From positions 842 through 64,841 of the forward strand of contig JABDHA010000002.1 in NCBI GenBank assembly GCA_013285705.1: a stretch of 64,000 bases of DNA. Reading direction: 5' to 3'. This document shows, one piece after another, positions 27,139-37,142 of the stretch (its first letter is position 1; every line of letters begins with the position of its first letter). The position numbers and the translations under genes are program-made. The notes under the pieces were generated by a model. That model was given only the letters and a program-made list of their open reading frames with translations, was not told the DNA's origin and did not search any database. The DNA comes from Acidobacteriota bacterium. Its GTDB lineage: Bacteria; Acidobacteriota; Terriglobia; Terriglobales; Acidobacteriaceae.

Positions 27139-29100
27139 TTATGGCTGACGCGGCAGCGTCAACGCGGGGTTCTTGTCGAAGAAATTGACAGGCCGGATCA
27201 GGAAGTCGTGCCACAGCGTCGGCATGATAGGCCAGTCTTCCAGACGGACAACATGGTGGAATCCCAAGGTATACCAGCCGACGATATCCGTGTTTTCGAT
27301 GGAGCGATTCGCTTTCGTCCAGGCCGGAAGTCCCTCCAGCCCCTTGCTGCTGTTGACATATGTTCCTGCAGCGTAAAGTTCGTCGGGATTATAGGGCGTC
27401 ACCCAAAACTGATGTTCGGAGAAGGCACCCAGCTTCTGCGCCGGATCCTCCGGCGACACAATCGAGATGGCCGTCGGGCCGGGCATGACCTCATAACCCG
27501 TCGGATGACCCACCGCTCCATGCTGGGTTGGGTTGATGAAGTGCCACATACCGGGATGGCGCAGGTCGATGTCGAGAATGGCGTCCTTTTCCGTTTTAGC
27601 GATCGACGACCGCGTAGCCCAGATGCTGGTGCGGGCCTTTCCGGAAATCTGCTGGGGCACAAGTCGGTCGATCATAAAACTGTTATTGGGGCCATCGACG
27701 TCCAGGTCAAGCCGGTAGGAGAAATAGTGGTCATGATTCACGGCCACCAGGTTGGGTGCAACGAGTGTCCCGTTCTCGAGCTTCGACGGGTCGTCGCCCA
27801 TCATTTGTGCCATTGTTTCTTTGACGGCCTTTGTCTCCACAATCCCCGTCGCGCCTACAGCAACCCGGATGGTTCCATCCTGTTGGAATATCCAATCCAG
27901 AAGATAATCGTAATTTCCTGCCACGGCAGCAGTCCGAAGAACCAGTTCGCGGCTGGGGCGGCCGCTGAGAAGCCCGTCTTCATCGTGTCTCCACGCGGGA
28001 CCATCCGTTGCATGTTCAAACATGCATGCGAGCTGAGGTTTCAGCACAGGAGCCCCACTGTCTGACGGCACAATGCCGGTGAAGTATTGCGCGTGTGCCG
28101 GACAGTCGTCGGGACCCACCGGCTTGATCAGACCGCCTAGCAGAAACTCGCCCGCATCGAGAAAAGCGCGCGAATTCCAGCCATCATCCGGGTCCATGTA
28201 CGGCACATACATTTCCGACAGCGAGCCTTCGTACATAACGGAGCGCAGCTTGTCGCCATCCTGATAGCGCACTAGGTTGATGACGGGCCCCACGCGCGGA
28301 TCGAGGCGGAAGCGGAAATGCCAGTTCTGCCACACGACCTCTCCGTTGTCGATCTTGTAGCCAGGGCCTAGAGGCTGTGTTACGAGCAGCGGCTTGGTGC
28401 CTTCGCGCGGAACGGCGTCCGCTTCTTCAAAGTTAATATCGCCTTTGGGCATCGGGATTGGTCCCCGGTCGATCACCTCCAGGACTTTCTCGCTCGTCAT
28501 ATCGGCCAGAATGTAAAGACCCTCAACGGCACGGCCCCAGGAATGGTACGCGCCATGAGCATCCATGCAATCGCCATAACCGATACGGTGGCTTGTCTGT
28601 TCAGGAAAAACAATAAAGGTGAGTGGAATAGGCTCGCAACGGACACTTGTCAGATCGGTAATGCCGCGCGACTTGAGCGCGGTGACCACGCGAGGGTCTT
28701 TCTTGACCACATCGCTCATGGTGTCAAGCTCGGTCTGCGTGATAGGCGCCTGAACACCGGGCATTTCCTTCCAGAATTCGATAGTTCGCCCTTCGATATC
28801 TACGCGGGCCTCAATGGTTTTGCCCTCTGATTCAAGGATCACATCGGCTTCACGGGGTATGGGATCTCCCTTTTTCCAGGCCAGGACCTTCCCTTTGACC
28901 GGCTCATGCAACAGGAGACTTGAGACCAGGGTCTTATCCGTCAGATGACCACTCGCCTGCAGCACATCGTGAACCGTCCAGTACTCGTCCGTAGTGAGAG
29001 CATCGAGTGGATGATGCGGCACTTTGTCTTGAGCACTTACAGATGCAATAAGGGCAAAGGAGGCGAACAGACTAAGCAGAAAGGCCTTCGTGGTCATCAT
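27139..29100 (-). CDS. Secreted copper amine oxidase
   Basis: 653 aa with an N-terminal signal peptide (FLLSLFASFALIASVSAQ), so periplasmic or secreted. Copper amine oxidase hallmarks: the TPQ-forming tyrosine in VAGNYDYLLDW, copper ligands HDH in VNHDHYFSYRLD, a third histidine in GFHHVVRLEDWPIMP, and the catalytic-base region in FLDAGEFLLGG. It oxidises primary amines to aldehydes, hydrogen peroxide and ammonia. The aldehyde dehydrogenase 212 bp downstream of its start region (next gene along the minus strand upstream) could use the product. The start is MMTTK; the second ATG is equally good. Confidence 0.92.
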   Translation of the reverse strand: MMTTKAFLLSLFASFALIASVSAQDKVPHHPLDALTTDEYWTVHDVLQASGHLTDKTLVSSLLLHEPVKGKVLAWKKGDPIPREADVILESEGKTIEARVDIEGRTIEFWKEMPGVQAPITQTELDTMSDVVKKDPRVVTALKSRGITDLTSVRCEPIPLTFIVFPEQTSHRIGYGDCMDAHGAYHSWGRAVEGLYILADMTSEKVLEVIDRGPIPMPKGDINFEEADAVPREGTKPLLVTQPLGPGYKIDNGEVVWQNWHFRFRLDPRVGPVINLVRYQDGDKLRSVMYEGSLSEMYVPYMDPDDGWNSRAFLDAGEFLLGGLIKPVGPDDCPAHAQYFTGIVPSDSGAPVLKPQLACMFEHATDGPAWRHDEDGLLSGRPSRELVLRTAAVAGNYDYLLDWIFQQDGTIRVAVGATGIVETKAVKETMAQMMGDDPSKLENGTLVAPNLVAVNHDHYFSYRLDLDVDGPNNSFMIDRLVPQQISGKARTSIWATRSSIAKTEKDAILDIDLRHPGMWHFINPTQHGAVGHPTGYEVMPGPTAISIVSPEDPAQKLGAFSEHQFWVTPYNPDELYAAGTYVNSSKGLEGLPAWTKANRSIENTDIVGWYTLGFHHVVRLEDWPIMPTLWHDFLIRPVNFFDKNPALTLPRQP

Positions 29101-29312
29101 TAAAATTTCATATCCTTTCGGGAATCCCGTAAAAGAGCGCTATACGGAAAAAATGGCGAGTAGCACAAATTGAAGCGCAATCCTGATCCGCCTCTTAAGC
29201 CACACATACTTCTTAACGATTCATTAATATCAACTGCTGAGTAGGTGAAACGCAAGACTTTCTTCTGAGCCCCAGATTCGCGGCCACCTGGGATGTCATC
29301 AGGAAACCTCGG

Positions 29313-30674
29313 CTAGCTCACCTCCCAGATGAGCTTGGCATTGGTAAGTTCACGAGCGCCCAACGCTCCCAGTTCACGACCAAAACCGGAGCTTTTTACT
29401 CCGCCGAAAGGCGCACGCGGGTCCGATCGCACGAAATCATTGATGAATACCGCGCCTGCTTCGAGCTGCGCCGCAACAGAGTTCGCGCGCGCAGGGTCCT
29501 GGCTCCATACGGATGCACCAAGCCCGAAATCGCTGTCGTTTGCAAGCTTGACTGCTTCGTCTTCCGTCTTGAAGGTGAAGACCAGCGCGACCGGGCCGAA
29601 AAACTCTTCCCGCGCAACCGCCGCATCGTATGGCAGACCGGCAAGCACGGTCGGGGCAAAAAAATTACCCGGCCCGGCCAGCGATTTACCACCAAGCAGC
29701 ACACGCGCCCCGGCTGCAACTGCATCCCGCACCTGACGCTCCGACGTATCGCGTAAATCTCTACGCGCCAAAGGTCCCAGCTTGGTGTCCGCAAGCAGCG
29801 GGTCGCCAACTTTCAATGCCCCAGCCTGTTCAACGAAGGCCTTAGTGAATGCATCGGCAACCGGCTCGGCGATAAGAAAACGCTTTGCCGCAATGCAGCT
29901 CTGCGCATTATTCGAGTAGCGTGAGGTCACGCCCAGCTGCACAGCTTTCGCGATATCGGCATCTTCCAGCACAATGAACGGATCGGATCCACCGAGCTCG
30001 AGCACTGTCTTCTTGCCATGAAGACCGGCCAGCTGTGCAACGGCGCGTCCGGCTCGCACACTGCCCGTTACGGTCACGGCGCGTATACGCGTATCGGCGA
30101 TAATGTCCGCTGCCACTTCACGCTGCACCGATAGATTGACATAGATCCCCTCGGGGCCGCCTGCATCCTGCACCAGTTGTTCCAGTGCCAGCGCACATCC
30201 CTGGACACTCTCGGCATGCTTCACGATGACTGTATTTCCAACCAACGCAGCAGGAATGAAGAAACGCAGGACCTGCCAAAAAGGAAGGTTCCAGGGCATC
30301 ACCGCAAAAATAGGGCCTAGGGACTGATATACGACACGGCCCGGCGTACCAGGGATGGTCTCGGGCTGAATGTAAGCCGCGCCATCCTCGGCAAAATGCC
30401 GTGCTCCCATCGCAGCCTTCTTCACCTCGCCACGCGCCTCTCCAATGGGCTTTCCCATCTCAAGCGTAATCAGCCGCGCATATTCCTCAACGCGCTCTTC
30501 CAACAGGCCGGCGAGGCGAAGGAGAAAAGCTGTTCGCTCGGAAAGCGGAGTCCGGGACCAGCGCAACCAGCCGTCCCAGGCGCGTTGAAGACGGATATCG
30601 ACCTCTCGCGCATCATGCTCCGGATATGTGCCTAACAGTTCGCCCGTAGTGGGATTGATCGACTCGAAAGACAT
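29313..30674 (-). CDS. NAD(P)-dependent aldehyde dehydrogenase (succinate-semialdehyde type)
   Basis: 453 aa. ALDH landmarks: MPWNLPFWQVLRFFIPAAL, VTVTGSVRAGRAVA, VLELGGSDPFIVLEDAD (general-base Glu), SCIAAKRF (catalytic Cys in NNAQSCIAAKR), and EEFFGPVA. Best match by eye is the GabD-like SSADH group. It follows the sugar isomerase gene by 6 bp and is the last gene of the operon starting at 33886. It may oxidise an aldehyde released by the DUF993 enzyme, or serve the amine oxidase next door. Confidence 0.9.
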   Translation of the reverse strand: MSFESINPTTGELLGTYPEHDAREVDIRLQRAWDGWLRWSRTPLSERTAFLLRLAGLLEERVEEYARLITLEMGKPIGEARGEVKKAAMGARHFAEDGAAYIQPETIPGTPGRVVYQSLGPIFAVMPWNLPFWQVLRFFIPAALVGNTVIVKHAESVQGCALALEQLVQDAGGPEGIYVNLSVQREVAADIIADTRIRAVTVTGSVRAGRAVAQLAGLHGKKTVLELGGSDPFIVLEDADIAKAVQLGVTSRYSNNAQSCIAAKRFLIAEPVADAFTKAFVEQAGALKVGDPLLADTKLGPLARRDLRDTSERQVRDAVAAGARVLLGGKSLAGPGNFFAPTVLAGLPYDAAVAREEFFGPVALVFTFKTEDEAVKLANDSDFGLGASVWSQDPARANSVAAQLEAGAVFINDFVRSDPRAPFGGVKSSGFGRELGALGARELTNAKLIWEVS

Positions 30675-30680
30675 AGTGTC

Positions 30681-31535
30681 TTATTCTCCTTTGGCAGATT
30701 TTTCCTGCAGATGACATGTCGCGAGGAAGCGTTCAGCGCAGGTGGCAAGCACTTCCTCGCCGGGGCGCTTCCACCAGTTTTCAGATGAGAAGATCTCGAC
30801 TTCCTGCGGTCCACGATATCCGGCCTTTTCCATCGCAACACGGATTGCTCTGAGATCGATGATGCCGTCACCCATCATGCCGCGGTCGAGCAAAAGATCG
30901 CGCGTGGGGACCAGCCAGTCGCAGATGTGGTGAGCAAAAATGCGTCCACTGGCTCCTGCCCGCGCGATCTGCGCATAAAGCTTCGGGTCCCACCAAACGT
31001 GGTACATATCGATCGCGACGCCGACTCCGTCTCCCAACAGGTCGCAAACATCGAGTGCCTGCTCGAGTGTATTGATACAGGCTCGATCAGCCGCATACAT
31101 AGGGTGCAAAGGCTCGATGGCAAGCGGCATACGATTTTCCCGGGCATAAGGAAGGATGGCGGCAAGACCATCGGCCACCATCTCACGCGCAGCCGGAAGA
31201 TTTTTTGATCCTTTGGGCAATCCTCCCACCACCAGAACCAGGCAATCCGCCTGGATAGCGGCCGCTTCATCGATTGCGCGCTTGTTATCGTCGATGGCAG
31301 CTGCAAGACCGGCTTTATCGGTGGCAGGAAACATGCCTCCACGGCAAAGACCGGTGACCCGCATGTTATTCGTGCGCACGATGGAAGCCGCTTCTTTCAA
31401 ACCCGTGGTTTGTACCTGATCGCGCCAGGGAGCAATTGCCGTAATTCCCTGAGCGAGACACGCATCCACCGCCTGAGCCATGGTGTACTGCGGACGCACC
31501 GTCGCCAGATTGATGGACAAGTCGCCGATGCTCAC
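30681..31535 (-). CDS. Sugar-phosphate isomerase/epimerase-like TIM barrel
   Basis: 284 aa of the xylose isomerase-like AP endonuclease 2 superfamily: ITAIAPWRDQVQTTGLKEAA, LAIEPLHPMYAADRACINT (metal-binding Glu), GVAIDMYHVWWDP (Asp, His) and HHICDWLVP. MGDGIIDLRAIR and VEIFSSENWW supply the last ligand. It overlaps the DUF993 gene by 4 bp. Predicted to isomerise or epimerise a keto-sugar made by the Gfo/Idh enzyme of the same operon. Confidence 0.85.
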   Translation of the reverse strand: MSIGDLSINLATVRPQYTMAQAVDACLAQGITAIAPWRDQVQTTGLKEAASIVRTNNMRVTGLCRGGMFPATDKAGLAAAIDDNKRAIDEAAAIQADCLVLVVGGLPKGSKNLPAAREMVADGLAAILPYARENRMPLAIEPLHPMYAADRACINTLEQALDVCDLLGDGVGVAIDMYHVWWDPKLYAQIARAGASGRIFAHHICDWLVPTRDLLLDRGMMGDGIIDLRAIRVAMEKAGYRGPQEVEIFSSENWWKRPGEEVLATCAERFLATCHLQEKSAKGE

Positions 31536-32704
31536 GCGATGCCCCCGACAGCCAGCACTTGCCGCATCCGCTGAGCGGCGAGGTCGGGATCGCGCAACAC
31601 ACGGGCGTTGTCCGCGAGGCGAAACAGTTCGGCAAGATGAACGAGTGAGCGAGCGCTCTGCTGACCACCCAGCATCATGAAATGGTCCTGCAGGCCATTG
31701 AGATATGCAAGAAAGACCACACCTGTTTTATAAAAGCGCGTAGGCGCCTTGAAGATATGCCGCGACAACGGCACGGTCGGCGCAAGTATGGAATGAAAAC
31801 CAGACTCGTTTCCCACGCCAAGCTGTGCCAGGGCGGCAGAGGCTGCGGGCGCAATCGCATCGAAGATACCTAAGAGCGCATGTGAGTGGCCCTGCTCGTC
31901 TCCTGCAATCAGCTCTGCATAGTTGAAGTCGTCTCCGGTATACATGCGAACGCCAGCAGCGAGACGGCGACGCATGATGATCTCTTTCTCTGCAGACAAA
32001 AGCGAGATCTTCACACCGTCGATTTTGTCAGCGTGGCTGTTGATGATATCGACGCTTACATCCATCGCAGCCATGTGGTCGTCTGCGCCCCAATAACCTT
32101 TTAGCGCCGGATCGAACATCTCTCCCAGCCAGTGCAGGATCACAGGCTCTTTCATTTGGCGCAAAATCCTGTCATAGACGCGCTGGTAATCTTCCGGCGA
32201 TTGCGCGGCGGCGACCAGGGCGCGGCTTGCCATCAGAATGATCCGGCCTCCAAGCTTCTCGACAACTTCCACCTGCTCCTCATAGGCACGGACGACATCA
32301 TCGACAGTAACGCTGCTGCAAACGGGCAGATGATCGGTACCAACGCCGCAGGCAATGAGGGCGTCTGGTCGAGCTCGCGCAGCTTCGAGGGAGTGCCTGA
32401 TCAGCTCTTGCGCACCGCTCCAATTCAAGCCCATTCCCCGTTGCGCTGTATCCATTGCTTCGGCCACGCCGAGGCCCATGTCCCATAAATAATTGCGAAA
32501 AGCGATGGTACGCTCCCAGTCGATGCTCTGGTCAAGCCAAGGATCGTCATCCGCTAGAGGATTCGCAACCACATGGGCTGCCGAATACGCGACACGATTG
32601 AATCGCGGCGGTGCGGAGAAATCCAGCGGCGGCAGCGGGCTGTTCGTAATGGTGTAGGCTTCCAGTTCCCCGTTGTTCGTTGGCAAATTGAGCGCCGGCA
32701 TCAT
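31532..32704 (-). CDS. DUF993 dihydrodipicolinate-synthase-like protein
   Basis: 390 aa. It resembles DUF993, a family related to DHDPS/class I aldolases: GLGVAEAMDTAQRGMGLNW near the start, the strand LIACGVGTDHLP, MASRALVAAAQSPEDYQRVY, and VILHWLGEMFDPALKGYWG. It probably cleaves or condenses a 2-keto acid or keto-sugar. It overlaps the isomerase gene and follows the Gfo/Idh gene by 3 bp, so these form one transcription unit. Confidence 0.82.
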   Translation of the reverse strand: MMPALNLPTNNGELEAYTITNSPLPPLDFSAPPRFNRVAYSAAHVVANPLADDDPWLDQSIDWERTIAFRNYLWDMGLGVAEAMDTAQRGMGLNWSGAQELIRHSLEAARARPDALIACGVGTDHLPVCSSVTVDDVVRAYEEQVEVVEKLGGRIILMASRALVAAAQSPEDYQRVYDRILRQMKEPVILHWLGEMFDPALKGYWGADDHMAAMDVSVDIINSHADKIDGVKISLLSAEKEIIMRRRLAAGVRMYTGDDFNYAELIAGDEQGHSHALLGIFDAIAPAASAALAQLGVGNESGFHSILAPTVPLSRHIFKAPTRFYKTGVVFLAYLNGLQDHFMMLGGQQSARSLVHLAELFRLADNARVLRDPDLAAQRMRQVLAVGGIA

Positions 32705-32707
32705 CGC

Positions 32708-33886
32708 CTATACCGCTCTCTCTGCCGCATCTAACGACAACGGAGGCACGTCCAGCCAACGCCGCTCAGACCAACTCTTAAGGCCAAGCTCCGCTAATTG
32801 CACGCCTTTAGCGCCTTCCAGCAGATTGAAGCGCCACGGAGTGTCCGCTGCTACGTGACGAATGAACTCCTCCCACTGGAGCTTAAAACCGTTCTCGTAG
32901 ACTTGATTGTTCGGTACCTCGTCCCATTGCTCCTCGAACTTCATCGTCTGTGGCTGGTCGGGGTTCCACACTGGGCGCGGCGTGTTCACGCGATGCTGCG
33001 TGTAACAGCGGGTCAGGCCAGCCACCGCGGAACCGTGCGTTCCGTCCACTTGGAAAGTCACGAGGTCATCGCGTTTCACGCGCACAGCCCAGGAAGAATT
33101 GATCTGTGCGATCACGCCGTCCTGCAGCTGGAAGGTCGCATAGGCCGCATCGTCGGCATCTGCCTTGTAGGCATTCCCCTGTTCATCGAAGCGATTCGCA
33201 ATATGGGTAGCGCCGACGCAACTGACTGCCTTTACCTCGCCGAACAGATTGTCCAGTACATAACGCCAGTGCGGCAGCATATCTAGAATGATGCCCCCGC
33301 CATCCGCTTTGCGGTAATTCCATGACGGACGTTGCGCCGCCTGCCAGTCGCCCTCGAAGACCCAATATCCGAACTCTCCGCGTACGGAGAGAATGCGTCC
33401 GAAGAAACCTGTGTCCTTCAGCATGCGAATCTTGCGCAAACCGGGCAGGTAAAGTTTGTCCTGCACCACACCGCTCTTTACACCATGTGCATGGGCAAGG
33501 CGTGCGAGCGACAAAGACTGTTCAAGCGTCTCAGAAAGCGGCTTTTCGCAGTAAATATGCTTTCCCGCTTCGATGGCGCGGCTCAGTAGCGCGGCACGCA
33601 TCTGCGTCGAACCGGCATCAAAAAATATTGTGTCCTCCGGGTTAGCAAGCGCCGTCTCGACATCGTTAGCAACACGAGTAATGCCGTGACGATGGGCCAG
33701 CTCCCTTACCTTTTCTACGTTGCGGCCCACGAGAATCGGGTTCGGCATCATCCGGTCCCCGTTCGGTAGCGCCACGCCTCCCTGCTCTCGTATCGCCACG
33801 ATCGAGCGAACAAGGTGCTGGTTGTAGCCCATGCGCCCGGTGACGCCATGCATAATGATGCCGATTTCCCTGGTAGACACTACCAC
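32708..33886 (-). CDS. Gfo/Idh/MocA-family oxidoreductase
   Basis: 392 aa. NAD(P)-binding N-terminus IIMHGVTGRMGYNQHL (G-x-x-G-x-x-G). The catalytic box HIYCEKPLSET gives the EKP lysine, and DGGGIILDMLPHWRYVLDN gives the Asp and His of the active site. The family oxidises or reduces sugars and polyols at a hydroxyl. First gene of the four-gene minus-strand operon with DUF993, isomerase and ALDH. Substrate unknown. Confidence 0.9.
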   Translation of the reverse strand: MVVSTREIGIIMHGVTGRMGYNQHLVRSIVAIREQGGVALPNGDRMMPNPILVGRNVEKVRELAHRHGITRVANDVETALANPEDTIFFDAGSTQMRAALLSRAIEAGKHIYCEKPLSETLEQSLSLARLAHAHGVKSGVVQDKLYLPGLRKIRMLKDTGFFGRILSVRGEFGYWVFEGDWQAAQRPSWNYRKADGGGIILDMLPHWRYVLDNLFGEVKAVSCVGATHIANRFDEQGNAYKADADDAAYATFQLQDGVIAQINSSWAVRVKRDDLVTFQVDGTHGSAVAGLTRCYTQHRVNTPRPVWNPDQPQTMKFEEQWDEVPNNQVYENGFKLQWEEFIRHVAADTPWRFNLLEGAKGVQLAELGLKSWSERRWLDVPPLSLDAAERAV

Positions 33887-34082
33887 CTCTTGTTTCTAAC
33901 GTTTGTTGCAAAAGTTTTACCGTTAATCATCCATGCTGTGCTGAGCGCCTGTCAAGCATACGTGAACATACAGCCTTCCGGACCCATCCCGGGAATCATG
34001 GGATCGCCCTATAGAGCTCTCCCACTTCGTGGATCGCAGGCCACTGATGACCCTGCCGAATGGGTAATGGCCGTGGACAGAA

Positions 34083-35327
34083 TCAAATGCGGAGAAAGAT
34101 TTTGTTGCGGTACATCCAGAACAGAATGAGCCAGTAAACCAGCATCACCGCCATGCCAAGCATTAGCGGCTCAAGCGCTGACCCAAAAATCTGAAAGACT
34201 CTGTAGCCGAGATTGATGTGAAAGCTGCTGACGATGAAGTTTTCCCATAGATGCGTAATCAGGTATGCCGCAATGGAATTCATACCGACCACAACCAGAG
34301 GAAATGCCCATCGGCGGTAATTCTTCACATCGATGATCCACGAAAATGCCACGAGGAAAAAGAAGCAGATGCCGCCACTAAAGAGCGTCCAACTGGGAGT
34401 CCACACACGTTTCACGATGGGACAGATCCCTGTGAAATGAAAAAATAAAGCAGCGGAGAACAGAATCAGTCCGGCGACGAAGAATCGCCGGAGCGGTATG
34501 CGGGGTGCTGCAGCGCGGAACCACTGACCAGCCATGAGACCGAGCAGCATTGTGCCGAGTGTAGGAATGAAGCTCAGCGTAAGATAACCACCGTCATTAA
34601 AAAGGAAGGGCGACGTACGGGGAAATAAATTCAGGAACCACACGTCGAAGGCTTGGCCGAGGTTGCTGTTCTTGTTCCAGTGTGAAGCAAAGCCAGTGAA
34701 GTTATGGTGCCAGCCCACGGGAACGCCAACTGACGCGTAGTCGAAATTCGGACCAGGCGCAGGATAGAGAGCCCAGGCCAGCCAGTATCCGAAGAGGATG
34801 ACGGCGAACGCGGTCCATTGCCATTTCGGGCGACAGAATGCCAGCAGGAAGGCGACGGTGTAGCCAAGCCCGATCTGCGTAAGCGTATCTTCAAAAGTGA
34901 AATAGGTTTGCGTGCTATGCGTGGAGCGGAGAAAGATTCCCAGTGCAATGAGCAGCAGGCTTCTCCATATCGTATGCAGGAGCAGATGGCCGAAGCTCTG
35001 CCCTTTGCGCATGCGGCTGTGAATGGAATAAGGAAGCGCCACACCCACAAGAAATGTGAATGACGGCTGGATCGTGTCATGCAGGCCGAGGCCGGCCCAT
35101 TCTACGTGTGTCTGGTTGTATGCAAGCACTCGCCAAAACAGACTGCCAGGGTAGGAGTGGGCGATAGTGGCAAAGTTCAGGACCTCGCCCATCATGAGCA
35201 GCATGACCAGTCCACGATAGGCGTCGACAGCGACATTGCGCCTGGGCGCCTGCACTGCAACGGCCTCAACTGAAGCACTTGCGACTATCGGAGGATATTC
35301 TGCGCTGACTATAGATGACATGATCAC
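34083..35327 (-). CDS. DUF5009 membrane acyltransferase (HGSNAT-like)
   Basis: 414 aa with about ten hydrophobic helices. The N-terminal VDAYRGLVMLLMMGEVLNF matches the R-G-L-x-M/V opening of DUF5009/heparan-alpha-glucosaminide N-acetyltransferase-like proteins. Later segments (GVALPYSIHSRMRKG, TLGTMLLGLMAGQWFR, VVVGMNSIAAYLITHLWE) are typical. The family moves acetyl groups across the membrane to amino sugars. It stands alone upstream of the sugar operon on the same strand and may act on the same type of glycan. Confidence 0.85.
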   Translation of the reverse strand: MIMSSIVSAEYPPIVASASVEAVAVQAPRRNVAVDAYRGLVMLLMMGEVLNFATIAHSYPGSLFWRVLAYNQTHVEWAGLGLHDTIQPSFTFLVGVALPYSIHSRMRKGQSFGHLLLHTIWRSLLLIALGIFLRSTHSTQTYFTFEDTLTQIGLGYTVAFLLAFCRPKWQWTAFAVILFGYWLAWALYPAPGPNFDYASVGVPVGWHHNFTGFASHWNKNSNLGQAFDVWFLNLFPRTSPFLFNDGGYLTLSFIPTLGTMLLGLMAGQWFRAAAPRIPLRRFFVAGLILFSAALFFHFTGICPIVKRVWTPSWTLFSGGICFFFLVAFSWIIDVKNYRRWAFPLVVVGMNSIAAYLITHLWENFIVSSFHINLGYRVFQIFGSALEPLMLGMAVMLVYWLILFWMYRNKIFLRI

Positions 35328-35840
35328 CTCTCCATGGATGAATCAGCTGACTTCGCGATGGGATAGCAGGTCTTTCGATTTCTTACGAATGCTCTGGATT
35401 TCGGATGATAGTACATAACCCGTGCGCCTTCCGCAAGAGAATCATGAAATCCTGGAAGTAAGTCACGTGATGGGAGAGGATGTCTGCAATCCTGTGTTAG
35501 ATCGGAATCTGTGGAGGACAAAGGAACTTGCAGGTGTGCGGTCTTCAGTTGACAGAGGAGAAGGCCTGCTTCTAAACCACCGGGTACTACGCGAAATCAT
35601 ACGCAATCATTCGTAACATAAGTTGTCGCGATCCAATGTAGAGGAAAATGCGATTCCGATCCACGACTGAAACAGAATTTCTCGCCGATTGACGGGTGAA
35701 CACGGAACAACGCATAGACGAAACGTCTCTCATCTCGCTCTTTTCATACCCTCAGCAACAACCTCTTCAGCTTCAACGCCTTCTATATGAACAGCAAGAT
35801 TGGACCTTACCATCCGCTCCACACGATATATTAAATATTC
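35328..35840. other. Intergenic region, divergent promoters likely
   Basis: The 513 bp between the divergently read DUF5009 gene and the alpha-oxoamine synthase. Short frames here (for example 35422-35616 and 35696-35938) have no RBS or recognisable content. ATATATTAAATATTC directly before the synthase start is AT-rich and could contain a -10 element. No RNA gene was seen. Confidence 0.4.
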
Positions 35841-37139
35841 ATGAGTGCCCGCTTACCAATAGAAGAAAGCACCTCCATAACCAGGAAAAATTTCCCCTCC
35901 TCTTCGGGACAGATGTTTCAGGACTATTTCGCCCGTGAGCGCGAAGACAGCTACAAAAAGCATGACCTCATCGATGCCCGGGCGCGAAGGCTGTTTGAGA
36001 ATACGGCACTAGCCTGTTCCCTGGATGCCTATCCGTTTCAAGCTCCATTGAGCACCAAATCAGGGCCTGAAGTGGAGATGGATGGTCACAGGATGTTGAT
36101 GCTGTCGTCCTACGATTACCTGGGACTCATCGGGGATCGCCGTGTCGATGAAGCGGCCATTGCGGCGGTACGGAAATACGGTACAGGAACAGGGGGCGTT
36201 CGCCTGTTGACGGGAACGCTGGATCTCCATCAGGAGATGGAACAAGCACTTGCTGAGTTCAAGGGGACAGATGCGGCGATCACCTTCACTTCAGGATACG
36301 CGGCCAATCTGGCGGTGATCAGCGCTCTATTGGGGCCTGCCGATCGCGTCATTGCCGATGCACTCTCACACAGAAGCTTGATGGACGCATGCCGCCTGGC
36401 CGGAGTTCAGGTCCAAAGATTCAATCACAACGATCCGGCCTCTCTCCGGTATCAGTTGGAAAACGGACCAGAGGCCAACCGCACACTCATCATTTCCGAT
36501 GGGGTGTTTTCCATGGATGGTGATATCGCCTGCCTTCCAGAACTGATTGCGCTGAAGAAAGAGTTTGACTGCTTTCTGCTGATGGATGAGTCGCATGCGA
36601 GCGGTGTGCTGGGCCGGCATGGCCGGGGAACCGACGAACACTTCAACATTCCGACAGCGGAGATTGATATCTGGACCGGTTCGCTGGCCAAGGCAATCCC
36701 TTCGAATGGCGGATTTGTAGCCGTTTCGCAACGGCTGGCGATCTTCCTGCAACATGCTTCCGCTCCTTTTATTTTTTCGGGCGCGATGGCAGCCCCGGCG
36801 GCTGCGGCGGTTTTGGAAACACTGAAGATTCTGAAAGAGGAGCCCGAGCGAGTCGCCCGGTTGCAGGCAAATGCGACGTTTCTACGCGAGGGCTTGCAAA
36901 GCCTCGGATACGACATCGGGTTATCGCAAACGTCAGTGATTCCGGTGATGCTTCATGACGATGCGAAAACGGCATTTTTTGCCCGAAAGCTGCGCGATCA
37001 CGGAGTCCTTGTCTCGCCGGTGCTCTTTCCAGCAGTCGCGCAGGGCGCAGCCCGATTGCGCCTGTGCACCACAGCGGCCCATACACAAGACCACCTCCAA
37101 TTTGCTCTGGACGTTTTTGCGAAGATGCGGAACGACTAA
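35841..37139 (+). CDS. PLP-dependent alpha-oxoamine synthase (serine palmitoyltransferase-like)
   Basis: 432 aa. Class II aminotransferase fold: LSSYDYLGLIGDRRV, GTGTGGVRLLTGTLDLHQEME, DALSHRSLMDACRLAG, DGVFSMDGDIACLPEL, LMDESHASGVLGRHGRG, and TGSLAKAIPSNGGFVA with the PLP lysine. The family condenses an amino acid with an acyl thioester (SPT, BioF, KBL). No biotin genes lie nearby. The neighbours are an NAD-dependent epimerase/reductase 3 bp downstream and a convergent KAS/ACP pair, as in bacterial ceramide clusters, so SPT is favoured over BioF. A later ATG at 35913 is an alternative start. Confidence 0.87.
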   Translation: MSARLPIEESTSITRKNFPSSSGQMFQDYFAREREDSYKKHDLIDARARRLFENTALACSLDAYPFQAPLSTKSGPEVEMDGHRMLMLSSYDYLGLIGDRRVDEAAIAAVRKYGTGTGGVRLLTGTLDLHQEMEQALAEFKGTDAAITFTSGYAANLAVISALLGPADRVIADALSHRSLMDACRLAGVQVQRFNHNDPASLRYQLENGPEANRTLIISDGVFSMDGDIACLPELIALKKEFDCFLLMDESHASGVLGRHGRGTDEHFNIPTAEIDIWTGSLAKAIPSNGGFVAVSQRLAIFLQHASAPFIFSGAMAAPAAAAVLETLKILKEEPERVARLQANATFLREGLQSLGYDIGLSQTSVIPVMLHDDAKTAFFARKLRDHGVLVSPVLFPAVAQGAARLRLCTTAAHTQDHLQFALDVFAKMRND

Positions 37140-37142
37140 TCA

